From Saccharothrix violaceirubra (lineage in GTDB: Bacteria; Actinomycetota; Actinomycetes; Mycobacteriales; Pseudonocardiaceae): DNA of 64,000 nt. This document shows positions 1 through 10,154 of this stretch, piece by piece. Position 1 is the stretch's first letter. Each line of letters begins with the position of its first letter. The stretch lies in NCBI RefSeq assembly GCF_014203755.1, contig NZ_JACHJS010000001.1, positions 1,612,001-1,676,000 on the forward strand, given 5' to 3'. Below the pieces are notes generated by a model. The model did no database searches. It was given only the letters and a program-made list of their open reading frames with translations, and was not told where the DNA came from. Both the position numbers and the translations under genes were made by a program.

Positions 1-150
1 GGCGGCGGGGTCGGCGATCGTGAACGCGAGCACGGCCAGGTGGGGCTTGAGGAAACCCGGGACGACGTTGCCCTGGATCTCGTCGGCGTCGAGCATCGGC
101 TCGGTGTCGGGACGGACCTGCTCGGCCCGCCGCGGTCCCGGCATGGTCAT
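1..150 (-). CDS. DyP-type peroxidase, N-terminal 50 residues only
   Basis: The gene is read from 150 towards 1 and runs off the window. It begins ATG-ACC-ATG behind a GAGGAG ribosome site. Residues around 19-35 read LDADEIQGNVVPGFLKP, the opening motif of dye-decolourising (DyP-type) haem peroxidases, which oxidise varied substrates with H2O2. The haem-binding His and the catalytic Asp/Arg lie outside the window, so activity cannot be judged. It follows the gene at 181-1563 by 30 nt on the same strand, probably as one transcript. Divergent from it is an amino-acid-oxidase-like gene, whose enzyme would release H2O2. That makes a peroxide-consuming partner plausible, but this is inference. Confidence 0.7.
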   Translation of the reverse strand, partial: MTMPGPRRAEQVRPDTEPMLDADEIQGNVVPGFLKPHLAVLAFTIADPAA

Positions 151-180
151 GGCGCGCTCCTCGGTGGTGCGGTGGGTCGC

Positions 181-1563
181 CTACGCCCGGTGGCGGTGCG
201 GCTTGTGCGGTTCGGGCGCGGGGCGCAGGTGCGCCACGTCCGCCGAGCCCGGGTAGTCGAACGCCGGCCGTGTCCCGTCCGGACACTCGTCGGTCACCGG
301 CACCACGCGCAGGAACATGCCGTTCACGCGGTCCTGGCAGCCCCGGTGCGTGGCCGGCAGGGGCGTGGTGCGGAACTCGCCGGGGTTGGCCACGCCGAAC
401 AGCGCGACCGTGATCCGCTCGGCGAGCTGCGCGCCGTACCGGATCGGGTCGCCCGCGATGAGCAGGTCGCCCACGGTCTCCGGCTCGCCCGTGCGGCGTT
501 GCGCGTCGGGCGGGATCTCGAACACGGCGCGTTCGATCAGGTGCTGCCGCGCGTCGCCGCGTTCCACCCGGAAGTAGTCGGCCGTGACCGGACGGCCGTC
601 GCGGTGCGTGATGCCGGCCAGGTCGAGGTGGTTCATGTACAGGCCGACGGGGTTGCGCAGCGTGATCCAGAAACCCTGGCGTGCCAGCACGTTCACGCTG
701 CCGCCGATGGTCGGGTCGCTGTTGCGCATCGGCCCGCCGTAGCCGGCCGCGCACAGCAGCGCGTCCGCGTGCTCGATCGGGCGACCACCGCGCGCCCGCG
801 GCACGGTGGCGTCCGCGCCGAGCACGATCTCCGCGGTCAACGTGTTCGCGGGCTGGCAGAGGTGCATGATCCCGTGCGTGGTGTTCCAGCGGTTCCACGG
901 GTTGTAGGCGCCGCGCGCCACGATCACCTCGCCGGACGACTCGTCCACCAGGTCCTCGGCGGCCTGGAGGTCGGCCAGCCGCACGGACGGGTGCACGTGG
1001 CGCCGGTAGAGGTCGAGCAGCATGTCCCGGTTGGGGTCGAAGTCGTAGCGGGCGGCCGACCCCGGCGCCGAACCGGGCAGCGTGTCGCCGTGCAGCGCCT
1101 GCCAGTACTCGGGCGGCTCGGAGGTGAACACCACCCGGGCGATCTTCCCCTGGGCGTCGTGCTCGACGCGGAACTCGCAGTACTCGTCGTGCGGGCGGTA
1201 ATAGGTCTTCTCCCAGACCTCGCCGGTGAAGTACGCGCCCGCGCCGTCGATGCGGTCGGTCAGCGGGTACAGCCGCTCGGCCAGTTCCAGCGCCTTCGCG
1301 TGGCCGTTGCGGCGCACCAGGGTGTTCGACAGGGCGTTCCACGGGATCGCCTGCACGAGGCCGGGCGTCGGCGGCGTGGTCTCGGCCTGGTTGTAGTACT
1401 GGCACGGGTCGCCGGGGCGCAGCGTGTGCTCCTCGTGGAACGCGATGATCTCGTCGAACCAGCCGGACACGGCGACGTGCCACTGCTCCCGCTGCCGGGG
1501 GGTGAAGTCGTCGAGCCCGCCCGGCGGGTCGTAGCGGACGCCGACCGCGGTCTGCTGGAACAT
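181..1563 (-). CDS. Conserved-looking protein of unknown family, 460 aa
   Basis: I do not recognise this family. The chosen ATG has GAGGTG 6-7 nt upstream and gives 460 residues. A GTG-type start 20 codons further out would add a low-complexity tail. There is no signal peptide or membrane segment. The protein is rich in Trp, Tyr and His, with phrases such as CQYYNQAETTPPTPG near residue 50, YNPWNRWNTTHGIMHLCQ in the middle, and a cluster of Asn/Gly/His after it. This suggests a compact enzyme rather than a structural protein. It is co-oriented with and 30 nt ahead of the DyP-type peroxidase, and divergent from the amino acid oxidase/decarboxylase pair. A role in the same oxidative pathway is inference only. 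Confidence 0.8.
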   Translation of the reverse strand: MFQQTAVGVRYDPPGGLDDFTPRQREQWHVAVSGWFDEIIAFHEEHTLRPGDPCQYYNQAETTPPTPGLVQAIPWNALSNTLVRRNGHAKALELAERLYPLTDRIDGAGAYFTGEVWEKTYYRPHDEYCEFRVEHDAQGKIARVVFTSEPPEYWQALHGDTLPGSAPGSAARYDFDPNRDMLLDLYRRHVHPSVRLADLQAAEDLVDESSGEVIVARGAYNPWNRWNTTHGIMHLCQPANTLTAEIVLGADATVPRARGGRPIEHADALLCAAGYGGPMRNSDPTIGGSVNVLARQGFWITLRNPVGLYMNHLDLAGITHRDGRPVTADYFRVERGDARQHLIERAVFEIPPDAQRRTGEPETVGDLLIAGDPIRYGAQLAERITVALFGVANPGEFRTTPLPATHRGCQDRVNGMFLRVVPVTDECPDGTRPAFDYPGSADVAHLRPAPEPHKPHRHRA

Positions 1564-1721
1564 GGTGCGCACCTCGCGTTCTGCCGATGCGCCCAACGTC
1601 CCGTTCGGACGCATCGACCGCACCCCGGATACGGACTGCTTCGCCCTTGTGAGTGAGGCGGTTCCCCTATCGTGTCGATCCGCCGGGAAGAGGTTCCGGT
1701 GCGTCCGACCGGCTCACCACC
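1564..1721. promoter_or_regulatory. Divergent promoter region of the oxidase/peroxidase cluster
   Basis: These 158 bp separate the minus-strand 460-aa gene from the plus-strand flavoenzyme. A possible plus-strand promoter is TTGTGA (1647-1652) and TATCGT (1668-1673), but its 15-bp spacer is short. If used, transcription would start near 1680, which favours the ATG at 1722 or 1731 over the in-frame GTG at 1653. I see no clear operator palindrome. Confidence 0.3.
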
Positions 1722-3809
1722 ATGGGCCGTATGACCGAATCGCGAGACGAGAACCGCCACGCCCGGTGGCGCACGTGTCGACAACTGGCCCGCCACCTCC
1801 TGCTCGTCGGTTCCGACGACTCCGACGAGAAGCTCCGCCAACTCGACGTCCTGCTCGGCGCCGGGCTCGACCCGACCGACCGGCCCAAGGACGTGCTCGT
1901 CGTCGGCGCGGGCATCGCGGGCCTGGTCGCGGCCGGCCTGCTCGTCGACGCGGGGCACCGGGTGACGGTCCTGGAGGCCAACGGCAACCGGGTCGGCGGC
2001 CGGATCAAGACCTTCCACACCGCCGATCCCGGGCACCCGGCGTTCCGCGACCCGCTCCAGTACGGCGAGGCGGGCGCCATGCGGCTGCCCGACTTCCACC
2101 CGCTGGTGCTCGGCCTGGTCGACAAGCTCGGCCTCGGCCGGCGCCTGTTCTACAACGTCGACGTCGACCCGGCCACCGAACCGCCGTCGGTCGAGCCGCC
2201 GCCGGTGTTCTACCGGTCGTTCACCGGGCAGACCTGGCCCGCCGACGGGCAGCCGCCCGTGGTCGCGCAGCCGGTCAAGCGCAACCGCGCCTGGATCCGC
2301 GCCAACGGCACCCAGGTGCGCCGCGCCGATTACGCGCGCGACCCGAGCATGCTCAACGAGGGCTTCCACCTCACCGCCGACGAGGTGCGCGTGACCACGA
2401 CGCGGATGCTCGACGACGCGTTGGAGCAGGTCCGCGACTACTACTCGGAGATCGTCGACGGCGTGCGCGTGAACAAGCCGTTCGAGGAGTGGCTCGACGG
2501 CTGGGCGCGGGTGATCCGCGACTTCGACGGCTGCTCCATGGGCGACTTCCTGCGCGACCACGCCGGGCTCAGCGACGAGGCGATCGAGGCCATCGGCACG
2601 GTCGAGAACATGACCTCGCGGCTGCACCTGTCGTTCTTCCACAGCTTCCTGGGGCGCAGCGACATCAACCCCAACGTCACGTACTGGGAGATCCCCGGCG
2701 GCAGCCGGCGGTTGCCCGACGCGCTGCACGAGCGGCTCGTGGACCAGGTCCGGCTGGGCCACCGCGCGGTCCGGATCGAGTACTGGGACCCGCGCCGCGA
2801 CCACGCGCCGAGCCGGCACGTCGGCCCCGACGGGCCGTTCGTCGCCGTGCACACCGTGGCCGAGTCCGACCAGACCGGGCCGCCGACCGTGTGGACCGGC
2901 GACGTCGCGATCGTGACGGTCCCGTTGTCCGGCCTGCGGTTCGTCGAGGTCCACCCGCCCATGTCGTACAAGAAGCGGCGCGCGGTGATCGAGACGCACT
3001 ACGACCAGGCGACCAAGGTGCTGCTGGAGTTCTCCAAGCGCTGGTGGGAGTTCACCGAGGAGGACTGGCGGCGCGAGCTGGGCGCGATCGACGGCGGCGT
3101 GCACGAGTTCTACCAGCGCGTCGACGAGGCGGCGGAGTCGGCCGCGTTCTCCGTGCCGCAGCGGTGGGAGACCACGACCACCGGCCTGCTCGGCGCGCAC
3201 CCGTCGGTCGACGAGACCGCGATCCCCGACCGCCAGCTCGAGTTCAACCGGTCGGTGCGGCTGATCGGTCCGGCCGTCCGCCCCGCGACGAACGTGTTCG
3301 GCGGCGGCTCGGCCACCGACAACCCCAACCGGTTCATGTACTACCCGTCGCACCGCGTGCCGGGCAGCGAGGGCGGCGTCGTCCTGGCGAGCTACAGCTG
3401 GTCCGACGACGCGGCCCGGTGGGACTCGCTGGACGACGACGAGCGCTACATCTACGCGTTGCGCAACCTCCAGGCCGTGCACGGCCGGCGCATCGAGGTG
3501 TTCTACACCGGCGCCGGGCGGACGCAGAGCTGGCTGCGCGACCCGTACGCGTACGGCGAGGCGGCCGTGTACACGCCGCACCAGATGACCAGCTTCCACC
3601 TCGACGTCGGCAAACCCGAGGGGCCGCTGTACTTCGCCGGCGAGCACGTGTCGCTCAAGCACGCGTGGATCGAAGGCGCGCTGGAGACCGCCATCCAGGC
3701 CGCGATCGCCGTGCACGAGGCGCCGCTGGAGCTGTCCGGACCCGAGGTCCTGCCGACCCGGCGTACCCCCGAGGGCACGCCCGAGCACGCGGGGTCGCCG
3801 AACCGATGA
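1722..3809 (+). CDS. FAD-dependent L-amino acid oxidase / flavin amine oxidase
   Basis: Predicted to oxidise an L-amino acid (or amine) to the imino/2-oxo acid with release of H2O2. A Rossmann dinucleotide motif, [15 protein letters not shown], lies near residues 60-74 and is followed by [13 protein letters not shown]. The C-terminal flavin motif [19 protein letters not shown] is typical of bacterial L-amino acid oxidases. At 695 aa it is longer than simple amine oxidases, because of an N-terminal helical stretch and a large substrate domain. No Tat or Sec signal is visible, so a cytoplasmic location is likely. The stop overlaps the start of the next gene (ATGA), so the two are translationally coupled. 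The start is uncertain: GTG 1653, ATG 1722 and ATG 1731 are all in frame and none has a good ribosome site. Substrate specificity cannot be read from the sequence. Confidence 0.85.
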   Translation: MGRMTESRDENRHARWRTCRQLARHLLLVGSDDSDEKLRQLDVLLGAGLDPTDRPKDVLVVGAGIAGLVAAGLLVDAGHRVTVLEANGNRVGGRIKTFHTADPGHPAFRDPLQYGEAGAMRLPDFHPLVLGLVDKLGLGRRLFYNVDVDPATEPPSVEPPPVFYRSFTGQTWPADGQPPVVAQPVKRNRAWIRANGTQVRRADYARDPSMLNEGFHLTADEVRVTTTRMLDDALEQVRDYYSEIVDGVRVNKPFEEWLDGWARVIRDFDGCSMGDFLRDHAGLSDEAIEAIGTVENMTSRLHLSFFHSFLGRSDINPNVTYWEIPGGSRRLPDALHERLVDQVRLGHRAVRIEYWDPRRDHAPSRHVGPDGPFVAVHTVAESDQTGPPTVWTGDVAIVTVPLSGLRFVEVHPPMSYKKRRAVIETHYDQATKVLLEFSKRWWEFTEEDWRRELGAIDGGVHEFYQRVDEAAESAAFSVPQRWETTTTGLLGAHPSVDETAIPDRQLEFNRSVRLIGPAVRPATNVFGGGSATDNPNRFMYYPSHRVPGSEGGVVLASYSWSDDAARWDSLDDDERYIYALRNLQAVHGRRIEVFYTGAGRTQSWLRDPYAYGEAAVYTPHQMTSFHLDVGKPEGPLYFAGEHVSLKHAWIEGALETAIQAAIAVHEAPLELSGPEVLPTRRTPEGTPEHAGSPNR

Positions 3810-5590
3810 CCACCACCGTCGCGCGCTACCTCGCGTCCCGCCTGGCGTCGTTGGGCATCGAGCACGTCTTCGGCGTGCCCGGCAACCACCTCGGGCCGTT
3901 CCTGACCGCCGTCGGGCACACGCCGGGCATCGAGTGGATCGGCACGCCCACCGAGGTCGGCGCCGGGTACGCGGCCGACGCGTACGCCCGCGTCCGGCCG
4001 GGACCCCGGATCGGTGCCGCCGCCGTCACCTACAGCGTCGGCGCGTTCACCCTGCTCAACCCGATCGGCGGGTCCTATGTGGAGTACGTCCCGGTGGTGG
4101 CGATCAACGCCACGCCCACCTACGAGCAGTGGCTGAACTACCGGGCCATCGGCCTGCTCACGTCGCACATGAGCCAGCGGCGGGAGAGCAACCTGGACGT
4201 GTACCGGCAGGTCACGGTCGACGCCCAGGTGGTCACCAACGCCGCGCTGGCGCCCGTGCAGATCGACGCCGCGCTGGTGGCGTGCCTGTCCGAGCGCCGG
4301 CCGGTGTACCTGGAGGTGATGGAGGACGTCTGGGACGCGCCGTGCGCCTCGCCGGTCGGGGACCTGACCGCGCGGACCCGTCCGGTCACCGCGCGCAACG
4401 AGCAGGTGCTCGGCCGCGCGGTCGACGCGGCCGTGGCGCTGATCGAGGAGCTGGGCCGGCCGATCCTGTGGGCGGGGGAGGAGGTGGACCGGTTCGACCT
4501 GGCCGGGCCGTTCGGCGAACTCGTCGAGGCGACCGGGATCCCGTTCTGCACCACGATCGGCGGCAAGGCCGTGCTGTCCGAGGACCACCCGTACTTCGTC
4601 GGCGTGTACAACGGGAAGTCCAGCACGCCGTGGGTGTATACGGTGTTCCAGAAGTGGGCGCGGGTCCGGATCGGCATCGGCTCGTGGTCGACGTCGAAGA
4701 ACCTGGGCGGCGAGCGCAGCATCGGGCCGGATTGGATCGTGGCCGCGCACGACGGCGTCAGCGTCGGTGCGTCGTACTTCCCGGACGTGCGGCTCCCGGC
4801 GTTCGTCGAGGCGCTGCGCGACCGCCTGGTGACCAGGTTCGGCGAACGGCACTTCGAGGCGGACTACTACGCGCGGGCCCACGAGGCCGGCCTGCCCGTG
4901 CCGTCGGCGTACCGCTCGACCCGGGCCGTGGCGGCGGGCACGGGGCTGACCTACGACCTGCTGTTCGACCGGGTGAACGACCTGCTCGCGGCGTCGCCGC
5001 GCACCTACACCGTGGTGTCGGACGCGGGCTTCTCGCTGCTGGGCTCGATGAGCCTGCACGTGTCCGAAAAGGACGGTTATCTGGCGCAGAACAGCTGGCT
5101 GTCCATCGGCTACTCGGTCGGCGCGGCCACCGGCGTGGCGCTGGTGCGCCAGGACCGGCGGCCGTTGGTGTTCGTCGGCGACGGCTCGTTCCAGGAGGTC
5201 GTGCAGGAACTGTCGACCCACGTGCGGCACGGCCTGCGCCCGGTGATCTTCGTGCTGGACAACGAGGGCTTCTACGGCATCGAGCAGATGCTGGTGGCCC
5301 CGTGCTACTACACGAAGCCGCCTTCGTCGGAACCCGACTACTACAACATCCTGCACCCTTGGCGGTACGACGCGTTGGCGCAGGTGTTCGGCACCGCGAC
5401 GGCCCCGATGACCGGCGTGGAGGTCGCCTCGGAGGAGGACTTGGCGGACCTGCTGCGGCGCTTGGGCGACCGTGCGGACAGCGTCAACTACGGGCCGGTG
5501 CTCGTGCACGTGCGGCTGCGCCGCGACGACTACCCGGTCTCGATCTCGTACAAGGTCGAGGAGTGCGCCCAGCCCGAGGGCGGCAGGTAG
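3806..5590 (+). CDS. ThDP-dependent 2-oxoacid decarboxylase-like enzyme
   Basis: 594 aa with the three-domain layout of pyruvate/indolepyruvate decarboxylases. The cofactor-activating Glu is E50 ([16 protein letters not shown]). The ThDP/metal motif starts at GDG near residues 457-459 and ends at the Asn of VLDNEGFYG about 26 residues later. The HH pair usual in pyruvate decarboxylases is replaced by TSHMSQ, so only one His is kept and the chemistry may differ from simple decarboxylation. The ATG overlaps the oxidase stop codon (ATGA). The pair would turn an amino acid into a 2-oxo acid and then an aldehyde or acyloin, as in the Ehrlich route. Other ThDP enzymes such as carboligases cannot be excluded. 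Confidence 0.82.
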   Translation: MTTTVARYLASRLASLGIEHVFGVPGNHLGPFLTAVGHTPGIEWIGTPTEVGAGYAADAYARVRPGPRIGAAAVTYSVGAFTLLNPIGGSYVEYVPVVAINATPTYEQWLNYRAIGLLTSHMSQRRESNLDVYRQVTVDAQVVTNAALAPVQIDAALVACLSERRPVYLEVMEDVWDAPCASPVGDLTARTRPVTARNEQVLGRAVDAAVALIEELGRPILWAGEEVDRFDLAGPFGELVEATGIPFCTTIGGKAVLSEDHPYFVGVYNGKSSTPWVYTVFQKWARVRIGIGSWSTSKNLGGERSIGPDWIVAAHDGVSVGASYFPDVRLPAFVEALRDRLVTRFGERHFEADYYARAHEAGLPVPSAYRSTRAVAAGTGLTYDLLFDRVNDLLAASPRTYTVVSDAGFSLLGSMSLHVSEKDGYLAQNSWLSIGYSVGAATGVALVRQDRRPLVFVGDGSFQEVVQELSTHVRHGLRPVIFVLDNEGFYGIEQMLVAPCYYTKPPSSEPDYYNILHPWRYDALAQVFGTATAPMTGVEVASEEDLADLLRRLGDRADSVNYGPVLVHVRLRRDDYPVSISYKVEECAQPEGGR

Positions 5591-5869
5591 CACAGCGCAC
5601 GGTGGTAGGCGAGCCGCGTGTCGTCGACGTCGTGGCCCGCCTCCCGCCGCAACCGCCCGAGTTCCGCGCGGCCCCGGGTCCGCCGCACGACCCCGTCCTC
5701 GTCGACGCACGGCCGGACCGGTCGAACCCGGTGTGGACGTCCGAGCAGGCCATGACGCCTACGGCTACCGGAACGCGTGGTCCATGTCCCCGGGAATCGT
5801 CACGCCCTGTCGGTCCGTGCGGCTGGGATGTCCGGCCGTTTCGGGGTGATCTTCTGGCAGGGTGTGGTG
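5591..5869. other. Intergenic region with a possible decayed minus-strand coding fragment
   Basis: No complete gene is seen in these 279 bp. On the minus strand a frame from about 5711 down to a TAG at 5530-5532 has almost only G or C at third positions. It reads like real protein (LGRLRREAGHDVDDTRLAYH and then [10 protein letters not shown]), but I find no start. Upstream the apparent coding signal shifts frame, and the end runs antisense into the decarboxylase gene. It may be a gene remnant or a chance mirror of GC-rich sequence. Confidence 0.3.
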
Positions 5870-7084
5870 GTGGCACGAGTCGGGAAGGACGGGGCACCGC
5901 CGGACGCGGCGTCCGTCGAGGGCATCGGATACGACGGAGCGCCGGCGCCCGGGGTGGACGACCACGCGGGCCCGTCCTCCGCGCTCGACATCATGCGTCG
6001 GTGGTCCGCCGACGACCTCCTGGTCACCCTCGGCCACCTCAAGACCCACCGGAAGGACGGGAAGTCTGCGCCGCACAAGCCCCTCGCCCTGGTCTGGGCG
6101 ATCGCCCGGTTGGGGACCGGGCACGGGCGGTTGTTCCGGTGGGACGAGTTCCGTGCGGGCGTCGGAGCCGTGCTCGGCGAGTTCGGGCACGGGCAGGTCA
6201 CGCCGCAGTACCCGTTCTGGCACCTGCGATCCGCGGAGCGGCTGTGGGAGACGCACGGGCTGGACGAGGAACCGACCGCGCGTGACGGTGCGACGACGGC
6301 CGGGTTCACCGCCGAGGCCGCCGCGGTGCTCCGCGACCCGATCACCCGCGACCGGGCGTTGGCCACGTTGGCCACGACCTACCTGGGCGATGTGGACGGG
6401 AACGCCCTGCGCCGTTTCGTCGGGTTGGCGACCCTTCCCGGCGCCGAGCGGGTGCTGCGCGACCTGGAAGGCACGGGTGTCGGGCCCGACGCCGATGCCG
6501 CCCTCGTCCAGTACGGCCTCGACCGGCTCCGTGCGGACGGCTCGGTGTCCGTCGACGACCTCGGCGACGCCGTCACCGCGGTGCTGCTCACCCGGCCCGG
6601 CACCCGGCTCGAGGACGGGCGGGTGGTGGTCCGGCCCCTCGGCCGGCCCACGCGGCGCGACTACGCGGTGTTCGACGGCAAAGCCCTCGCCACCTACCGC
6701 AAGGAGCAGGGCGAGCTGCGCCGGCTGCTGATCGGCGACGGTCCGACGGCCGAGTGCGCGCTGTGCCGCCGGGTGTTCCCGGTGGACCTCCTGGTCGCCG
6801 CCCATGTCAAGAAGCGGGCCGAGTGCACCGACGACGAGCGCGGCGACCTGGAGAACGTGGCCATGCTCGCCTGCTCGCTGGGCTGCGACCGGCTCTACGA
6901 GCTGGGCTACCTCGCGGTCGACGCCGACGGGACGGTGCTGGTCCACGGCACCGACGGCTTCCTCGACGGCCGGGCCGGGGTCGTGGCCGGTGTCGACCCG
7001 GAGCGGTCGGGACCTTACTTCCAGTGGCATCGGGAGCACGTGTTCCGAGGACTGTCGGAGGGGCTCGCTACCATCCCCCAATGA
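5870..7084 (+). CDS. Candidate phosphorothioate-sensing type IV restriction endonuclease (SBD-HNH)
   Basis: 404 aa. The N-terminal half contains [16 protein letters not shown] (PHK at residues 68-70) and TPQYPFWHL (Y114-P115), which resemble the sulfur-binding domain of ScoMcrA-type enzymes that recognise phosphorothioated DNA. The C-terminal half is a zinc-supported HNH nuclease: CALC at 296-299, AAH with H312, N329 in LENVAMLA, then CSLGCD. Cleavage of modified foreign DNA is therefore likely. The GTG at 5870 is chosen from AGGG seven nt upstream; earlier in-frame starts exist at 5867, 5864, 5828 and 5777. The stop overlaps the recQ start (ATGA). No dnd modification genes are in the window, as expected for a restriction-only type IV system. 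The sulfur-binding call rests on motif memory, not alignment. Confidence 0.68.
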   Translation: MARVGKDGAPPDAASVEGIGYDGAPAPGVDDHAGPSSALDIMRRWSADDLLVTLGHLKTHRKDGKSAPHKPLALVWAIARLGTGHGRLFRWDEFRAGVGAVLGEFGHGQVTPQYPFWHLRSAERLWETHGLDEEPTARDGATTAGFTAEAAAVLRDPITRDRALATLATTYLGDVDGNALRRFVGLATLPGAERVLRDLEGTGVGPDADAALVQYGLDRLRADGSVSVDDLGDAVTAVLLTRPGTRLEDGRVVVRPLGRPTRRDYAVFDGKALATYRKEQGELRRLLIGDGPTAECALCRRVFPVDLLVAAHVKKRAECTDDERGDLENVAMLACSLGCDRLYELGYLAVDADGTVLVHGTDGFLDGRAGVVAGVDPERSGPYFQWHREHVFRGLSEGLATIPQ

Positions 7085-8883
7085 CTTCCCGGGAAGTCCT
7101 CCGCAAGGTGTTCGGGTACGAGTCCTTCCGGGGGGAGCAGCAGGAGATCGTCGACCACGTCGTCGCGGGCGGCGACGCGTTGGTCCTCATGCCCACGGGC
7201 GGGGGCAAGTCGTTGTGCTACCAGATCCCGGCCCTGGTCAGGGACGGGGTCGGGGTCGTCGTCTCCCCGCTCATCGCACTGATGCAGGACCAGGTCGACG
7301 CGTTGCAGAACCTGGGCGTGCGCGCGGGGTTCCTCAACTCCACGCAGTTCCCCGACGAGCGCTCCATGGTCGAGGCCCAGTTCCTGCACGGCGAGATCGA
7401 CCTGCTCTACCTCGCGCCCGAGCGGCTGCGCACCGAGCAGACCGCCCGCCTGCTCGACCGCGGCAAGATCTCGCTGTTCGCGATCGACGAGGCGCACTGC
7501 GTGTCCCAGTGGGGCCACGACTTCCGCCCCGAGTACCTCGCGCTCTCCCAGCTGCACGAGCGGTGGCCCGACGTCCCGCGCATCGCCCTCACCGCGACCG
7601 CCACCAAGGCCACCCACGCGGAGATCGCGCAACGCCTCGGCCTGACCGACGCCCGGCACTTCGTCTCCGACTTCGACCGGCCCAACATCCAGTACCGGAT
7701 CGTGCCCAAGAACGACCCGCGCAAGCAGTTGCTGGACTTCCTGCGCACCGAACACGCGGACGACTCCGGCATCGTCTACTGCCTGTCGCGCAATTCCGTC
7801 GAGAAGTACGCGCAGTTCCTGTCCGACAACGGTTTCACGGCCTTGCCGTACCACGCCGGGCTCGACGCCGGCACGCGGGCGCGCAACCAGTCCCGGTTCC
7901 TGCGCGAGGACGGCCTGGTCATGGTCGCCACGATCGCGTTCGGCATGGGCATCGACAAGCCGGACGTCCGCTTCGTCGCCCACGTCGACCTGCCCAAGTC
8001 CGTCGAGGGCTACTACCAGGAGACCGGCCGCGCGGGGCGGGACGGCCTGCCGTCCACCGCCTGGCTGGCCTACGGCCTCCAGGACGTCGTCCAGCAGCGC
8101 AAGATGATCGACGACTCCGAGGGCGACCAGGCACACCGCCGCAAGCTGATGCACCACCTCGACGCCATGCTCGCCCTCTGCGAGACCGTCGAGTGCCGCC
8201 GTGTCCGCCTGCTCGACTACTTCGGCCAGTCCGCGTCCCCGTGCGGCAACTGCGACACGTGCCTGGCCCCGCCGGAGACGTGGGACGCCACCGTGCCCGC
8301 GCAGAAGGTGCTGTCCACCGTGGTCCGGCTGCGCAAGGAACGCCGGCAGAAGTTCGGCGCCGGCCAGACGATCGACATCCTGCTCGGCCGCCGCACGGCC
8401 AAGGTCCTCCAGCACGACCACGACACGCTGTCCGTGTTCGGCATCGGCACCGAACTCGACGAGGCCGGCTGGCGCGGCGTCGTCCGCCAGCTCCTCGCGA
8501 ACAACCTGATCGCGGTCGAGGGCGAGTACTCCACGCTCGTGCTCACGCCCGACAGCGAAGAGGTCCTGTTCAAGGCCCGCAAGGTGTCGATGCGCCGCGA
8601 TCCCGAACGGGTCCGGCCCGCCAAGGCGGCCAAGGCCAAGCGCGCCGAGCAGGTCGCGCTGCCCGAGGAGGCCCTGCCGGTGTTCGAACGGCTCCGTGCC
8701 TGGCGGGCCGGGCAGGCCCGTGAGCAGGGCGTGCCCGCGTACGTGATCTTCCACGACGCCACCCTGCGCGAGATCGCCACCCGGGCACCCGACACGCTCG
8801 ACCAGCTCGGCACGGTCACCGGTGTCGGCGAGAACAAGCTGGCCAAGTACGGTCAGCAGATCCTGGACACCCTGTCGGCATGA
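7081..8883 (+). CDS. recQ: ATP-dependent DNA helicase RecQ
   Basis: 600 aa, the usual size for bacterial RecQ. It is a 3'-5' DNA helicase for recombination and fork repair. Motifs in order: Walker A MPTGGGKS near residue 40; DEAH box in [18 protein letters not shown] near 140; helicase motif [12 protein letters not shown] near 315; a zinc-binding RQC segment with a Cys and then CGNCDTC near 385; a winged helix; and a C-terminal HRDC domain from about 535 ending [13 protein letters not shown]. It is ATGA-coupled to the HNH endonuclease upstream and to the pentapeptide protein downstream, so the three are probably made together. A longer in-frame opening back to 6754 is antisense-type read-through of the HNH gene and is not used. 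Confidence 0.95.
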   Translation: MTSREVLRKVFGYESFRGEQQEIVDHVVAGGDALVLMPTGGGKSLCYQIPALVRDGVGVVVSPLIALMQDQVDALQNLGVRAGFLNSTQFPDERSMVEAQFLHGEIDLLYLAPERLRTEQTARLLDRGKISLFAIDEAHCVSQWGHDFRPEYLALSQLHERWPDVPRIALTATATKATHAEIAQRLGLTDARHFVSDFDRPNIQYRIVPKNDPRKQLLDFLRTEHADDSGIVYCLSRNSVEKYAQFLSDNGFTALPYHAGLDAGTRARNQSRFLREDGLVMVATIAFGMGIDKPDVRFVAHVDLPKSVEGYYQETGRAGRDGLPSTAWLAYGLQDVVQQRKMIDDSEGDQAHRRKLMHHLDAMLALCETVECRRVRLLDYFGQSASPCGNCDTCLAPPETWDATVPAQKVLSTVVRLRKERRQKFGAGQTIDILLGRRTAKVLQHDHDTLSVFGIGTELDEAGWRGVVRQLLANNLIAVEGEYSTLVLTPDSEEVLFKARKVSMRRDPERVRPAKAAKAKRAEQVALPEEALPVFERLRAWRAGQAREQGVPAYVIFHDATLREIATRAPDTLDQLGTVTGVGENKLAKYGQQILDTLSA

Positions 8884-9635
8884 CCGAGTTGAGGGCGGAC
8901 TGCGCGCGCTGCGTCGGACTGTGCTGCGTGGTGCCCGCGTTCGCCAAGTCCGTCGACTTCGCGATCGACAAACCCGCGCACACCCCGTGCCCGAACCTGG
9001 CCGACGACTTCCGCTGCGGCATCCACACCCGCCTGCGGGAGAAGGGTTTCCGGGGCTGCACGGTCTACGACTGCTTCGGCGCCGGGCAGCAGGTCACCCA
9101 GGTCACGTTCGGCGGCACGCCGACGGCGCGGGCCCGCGCCGTGTTCCCGGTCATGCGGCAACTGCACGAACTCCTCTGGTACCTGACCGAGGCCGCGCGC
9201 ATCGCACCCGACCGCGCCACCACCGCGCGCCTCGACGAGATCGCCGCGCTCACCCGGGAGACCCCGGAGAACCTGCTCGCGCTCGACGTCGGCCCGTGGT
9301 GGCGCGAGGTCGACGCGATCATGGTCAAGGCGAGCGAGGCGGCCCGGAAAGGCTTGCGCGGCAAGAACAAGCGCAACGCCGACCTGGTCGGCAAGGACCT
9401 GTCCCGGGCGGGCCTGCGCGGTGCCACGCTGCGCGGCGCGTACCTGATCGGCGCCCGGCTGCGCGGCGCGGACCTGCGCCGCGTCGACTTCACCGGCGCC
9501 GACCTGCGCGACGCCGACCTGTCCGGCGCCGACCTGCGCGAGGCGTTCTTCCTCACCCAGTCCCAGCTCGACGCGGCCCGGGGCGACCGGACCACCCGGC
9601 TGCCCGAGGGCCTGCGCGCGCCCGCCCACTGGTGA
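8880..9635 (+). CDS. Cys-rich N-terminal domain plus pentapeptide-repeat protein
   Basis: 251 aa. The first 70 residues hold eight Cys (C8, C11, C15, C16, then PC, RC, GC, DC) in a pattern like the YkgJ-type Zn/Fe-chelating family: [24 protein letters not shown]. Residues about 165-220 are pentapeptide repeats of the A(D/N)LxG type ([20 protein letters not shown]), which fold as a right-handed quadrilateral helix and can mimic duplex DNA. The start overlaps the recQ stop by ATGA. Function is unknown. A DNA-mimic or gyrase-protective role is only suggested by the fold and by the DNA-repair/restriction context. Confidence 0.85.
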   Translation: MTELRADCARCVGLCCVVPAFAKSVDFAIDKPAHTPCPNLADDFRCGIHTRLREKGFRGCTVYDCFGAGQQVTQVTFGGTPTARARAVFPVMRQLHELLWYLTEAARIAPDRATTARLDEIAALTRETPENLLALDVGPWWREVDAIMVKASEAARKGLRGKNKRNADLVGKDLSRAGLRGATLRGAYLIGARLRGADLRRVDFTGADLRDADLSGADLREAFFLTQSQLDAARGDRTTRLPEGLRAPAHW

Positions 9636-9716
9636 CGCGTACGTCAGCCGACGCACGCCCGGATGTCGACTCCGCGCCGACGCGGACCCGCCCGCCCGCC
9701 CGGCACGCTGGCGGGC

Positions 9717-10154
9717 ATGCGTCCGTTCACCCGGAAGACCCTGCTGTGCCTGCACGTCGTGTCGTCGGTCGGCTGGCTCGGCGTCACGCTCGGCGACCTC
9801 GCCCTGGGCCTCGCCGCGTACGGCGACGCGACGCTCTACCGGGCGGTGGTCGTGCTGGCGGACTACGCCCTGGTGCCGCTGGGTCTGGTCGCGCTGGTCA
9901 CCGGCGTGGTGCTGGCGCTGGGCACGCACTGGGGACTGGCCAAGCACTGGTGGGTGCTGATCAAGCTGGTGCTCACGGTCCTGGCCCTGGCCGCGACCAC
10001 GTTCCTGCTGCGGTCGGCGGTGCGGGACGCGGCGGCGGGCGACCCGCGCGGGGCGTTGGACGTGGTGGTCGCGTCGTCGGTGTCGCTGACGGTCTACGTC
10101 GTGAGCACGGTGCTGTCGGTGTTCAAGCCCCGCGCCCGTACCCGGTGGGCCTGA
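9717..10154 (+). CDS. Small integral membrane protein (DUF2269-like)
   Basis: 145 aa with about four hydrophobic segments: CLHVVSSVGWLGVTLGDLAL, a second around VVLADYALVPLGLVALVTGV, a third around LVLTVLALAATTFLL and a fourth near the end. It resembles small DUF2269-type membrane proteins; no enzymatic motif is seen. ATG 9717 is preferred because an upstream GTG (9663) would add a Pro/Arg-rich stretch ahead of the first membrane segment. Its last 32 bp overlap, in antisense, the end of the NACHT gene on the other strand. Confidence 0.7.
   Translation: MRPFTRKTLLCLHVVSSVGWLGVTLGDLALGLAAYGDATLYRAVVVLADYALVPLGLVALVTGVVLALGTHWGLAKHWWVLIKLVLTVLALAATTFLLRSAVRDAAAGDPRGALDVVVASSVSLTVYVVSTVLSVFKPRARTRWA

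Noticed and set aside
40..1656. Long plus-strand open frame of 538 codons
   Set aside because: It is the antisense shadow of the 460-aa minus-strand gene. Its translation is low-complexity Arg/Val/Gly, it has no ribosome site, and the minus-strand frame has the expected GC-rich third positions and a good start.
4138..4722. 194-codon minus-strand frame inside the decarboxylase gene
   Set aside because: Antisense to well-conserved ThDP-enzyme sequence, Ser/Arg-rich, with no independent evidence of coding.
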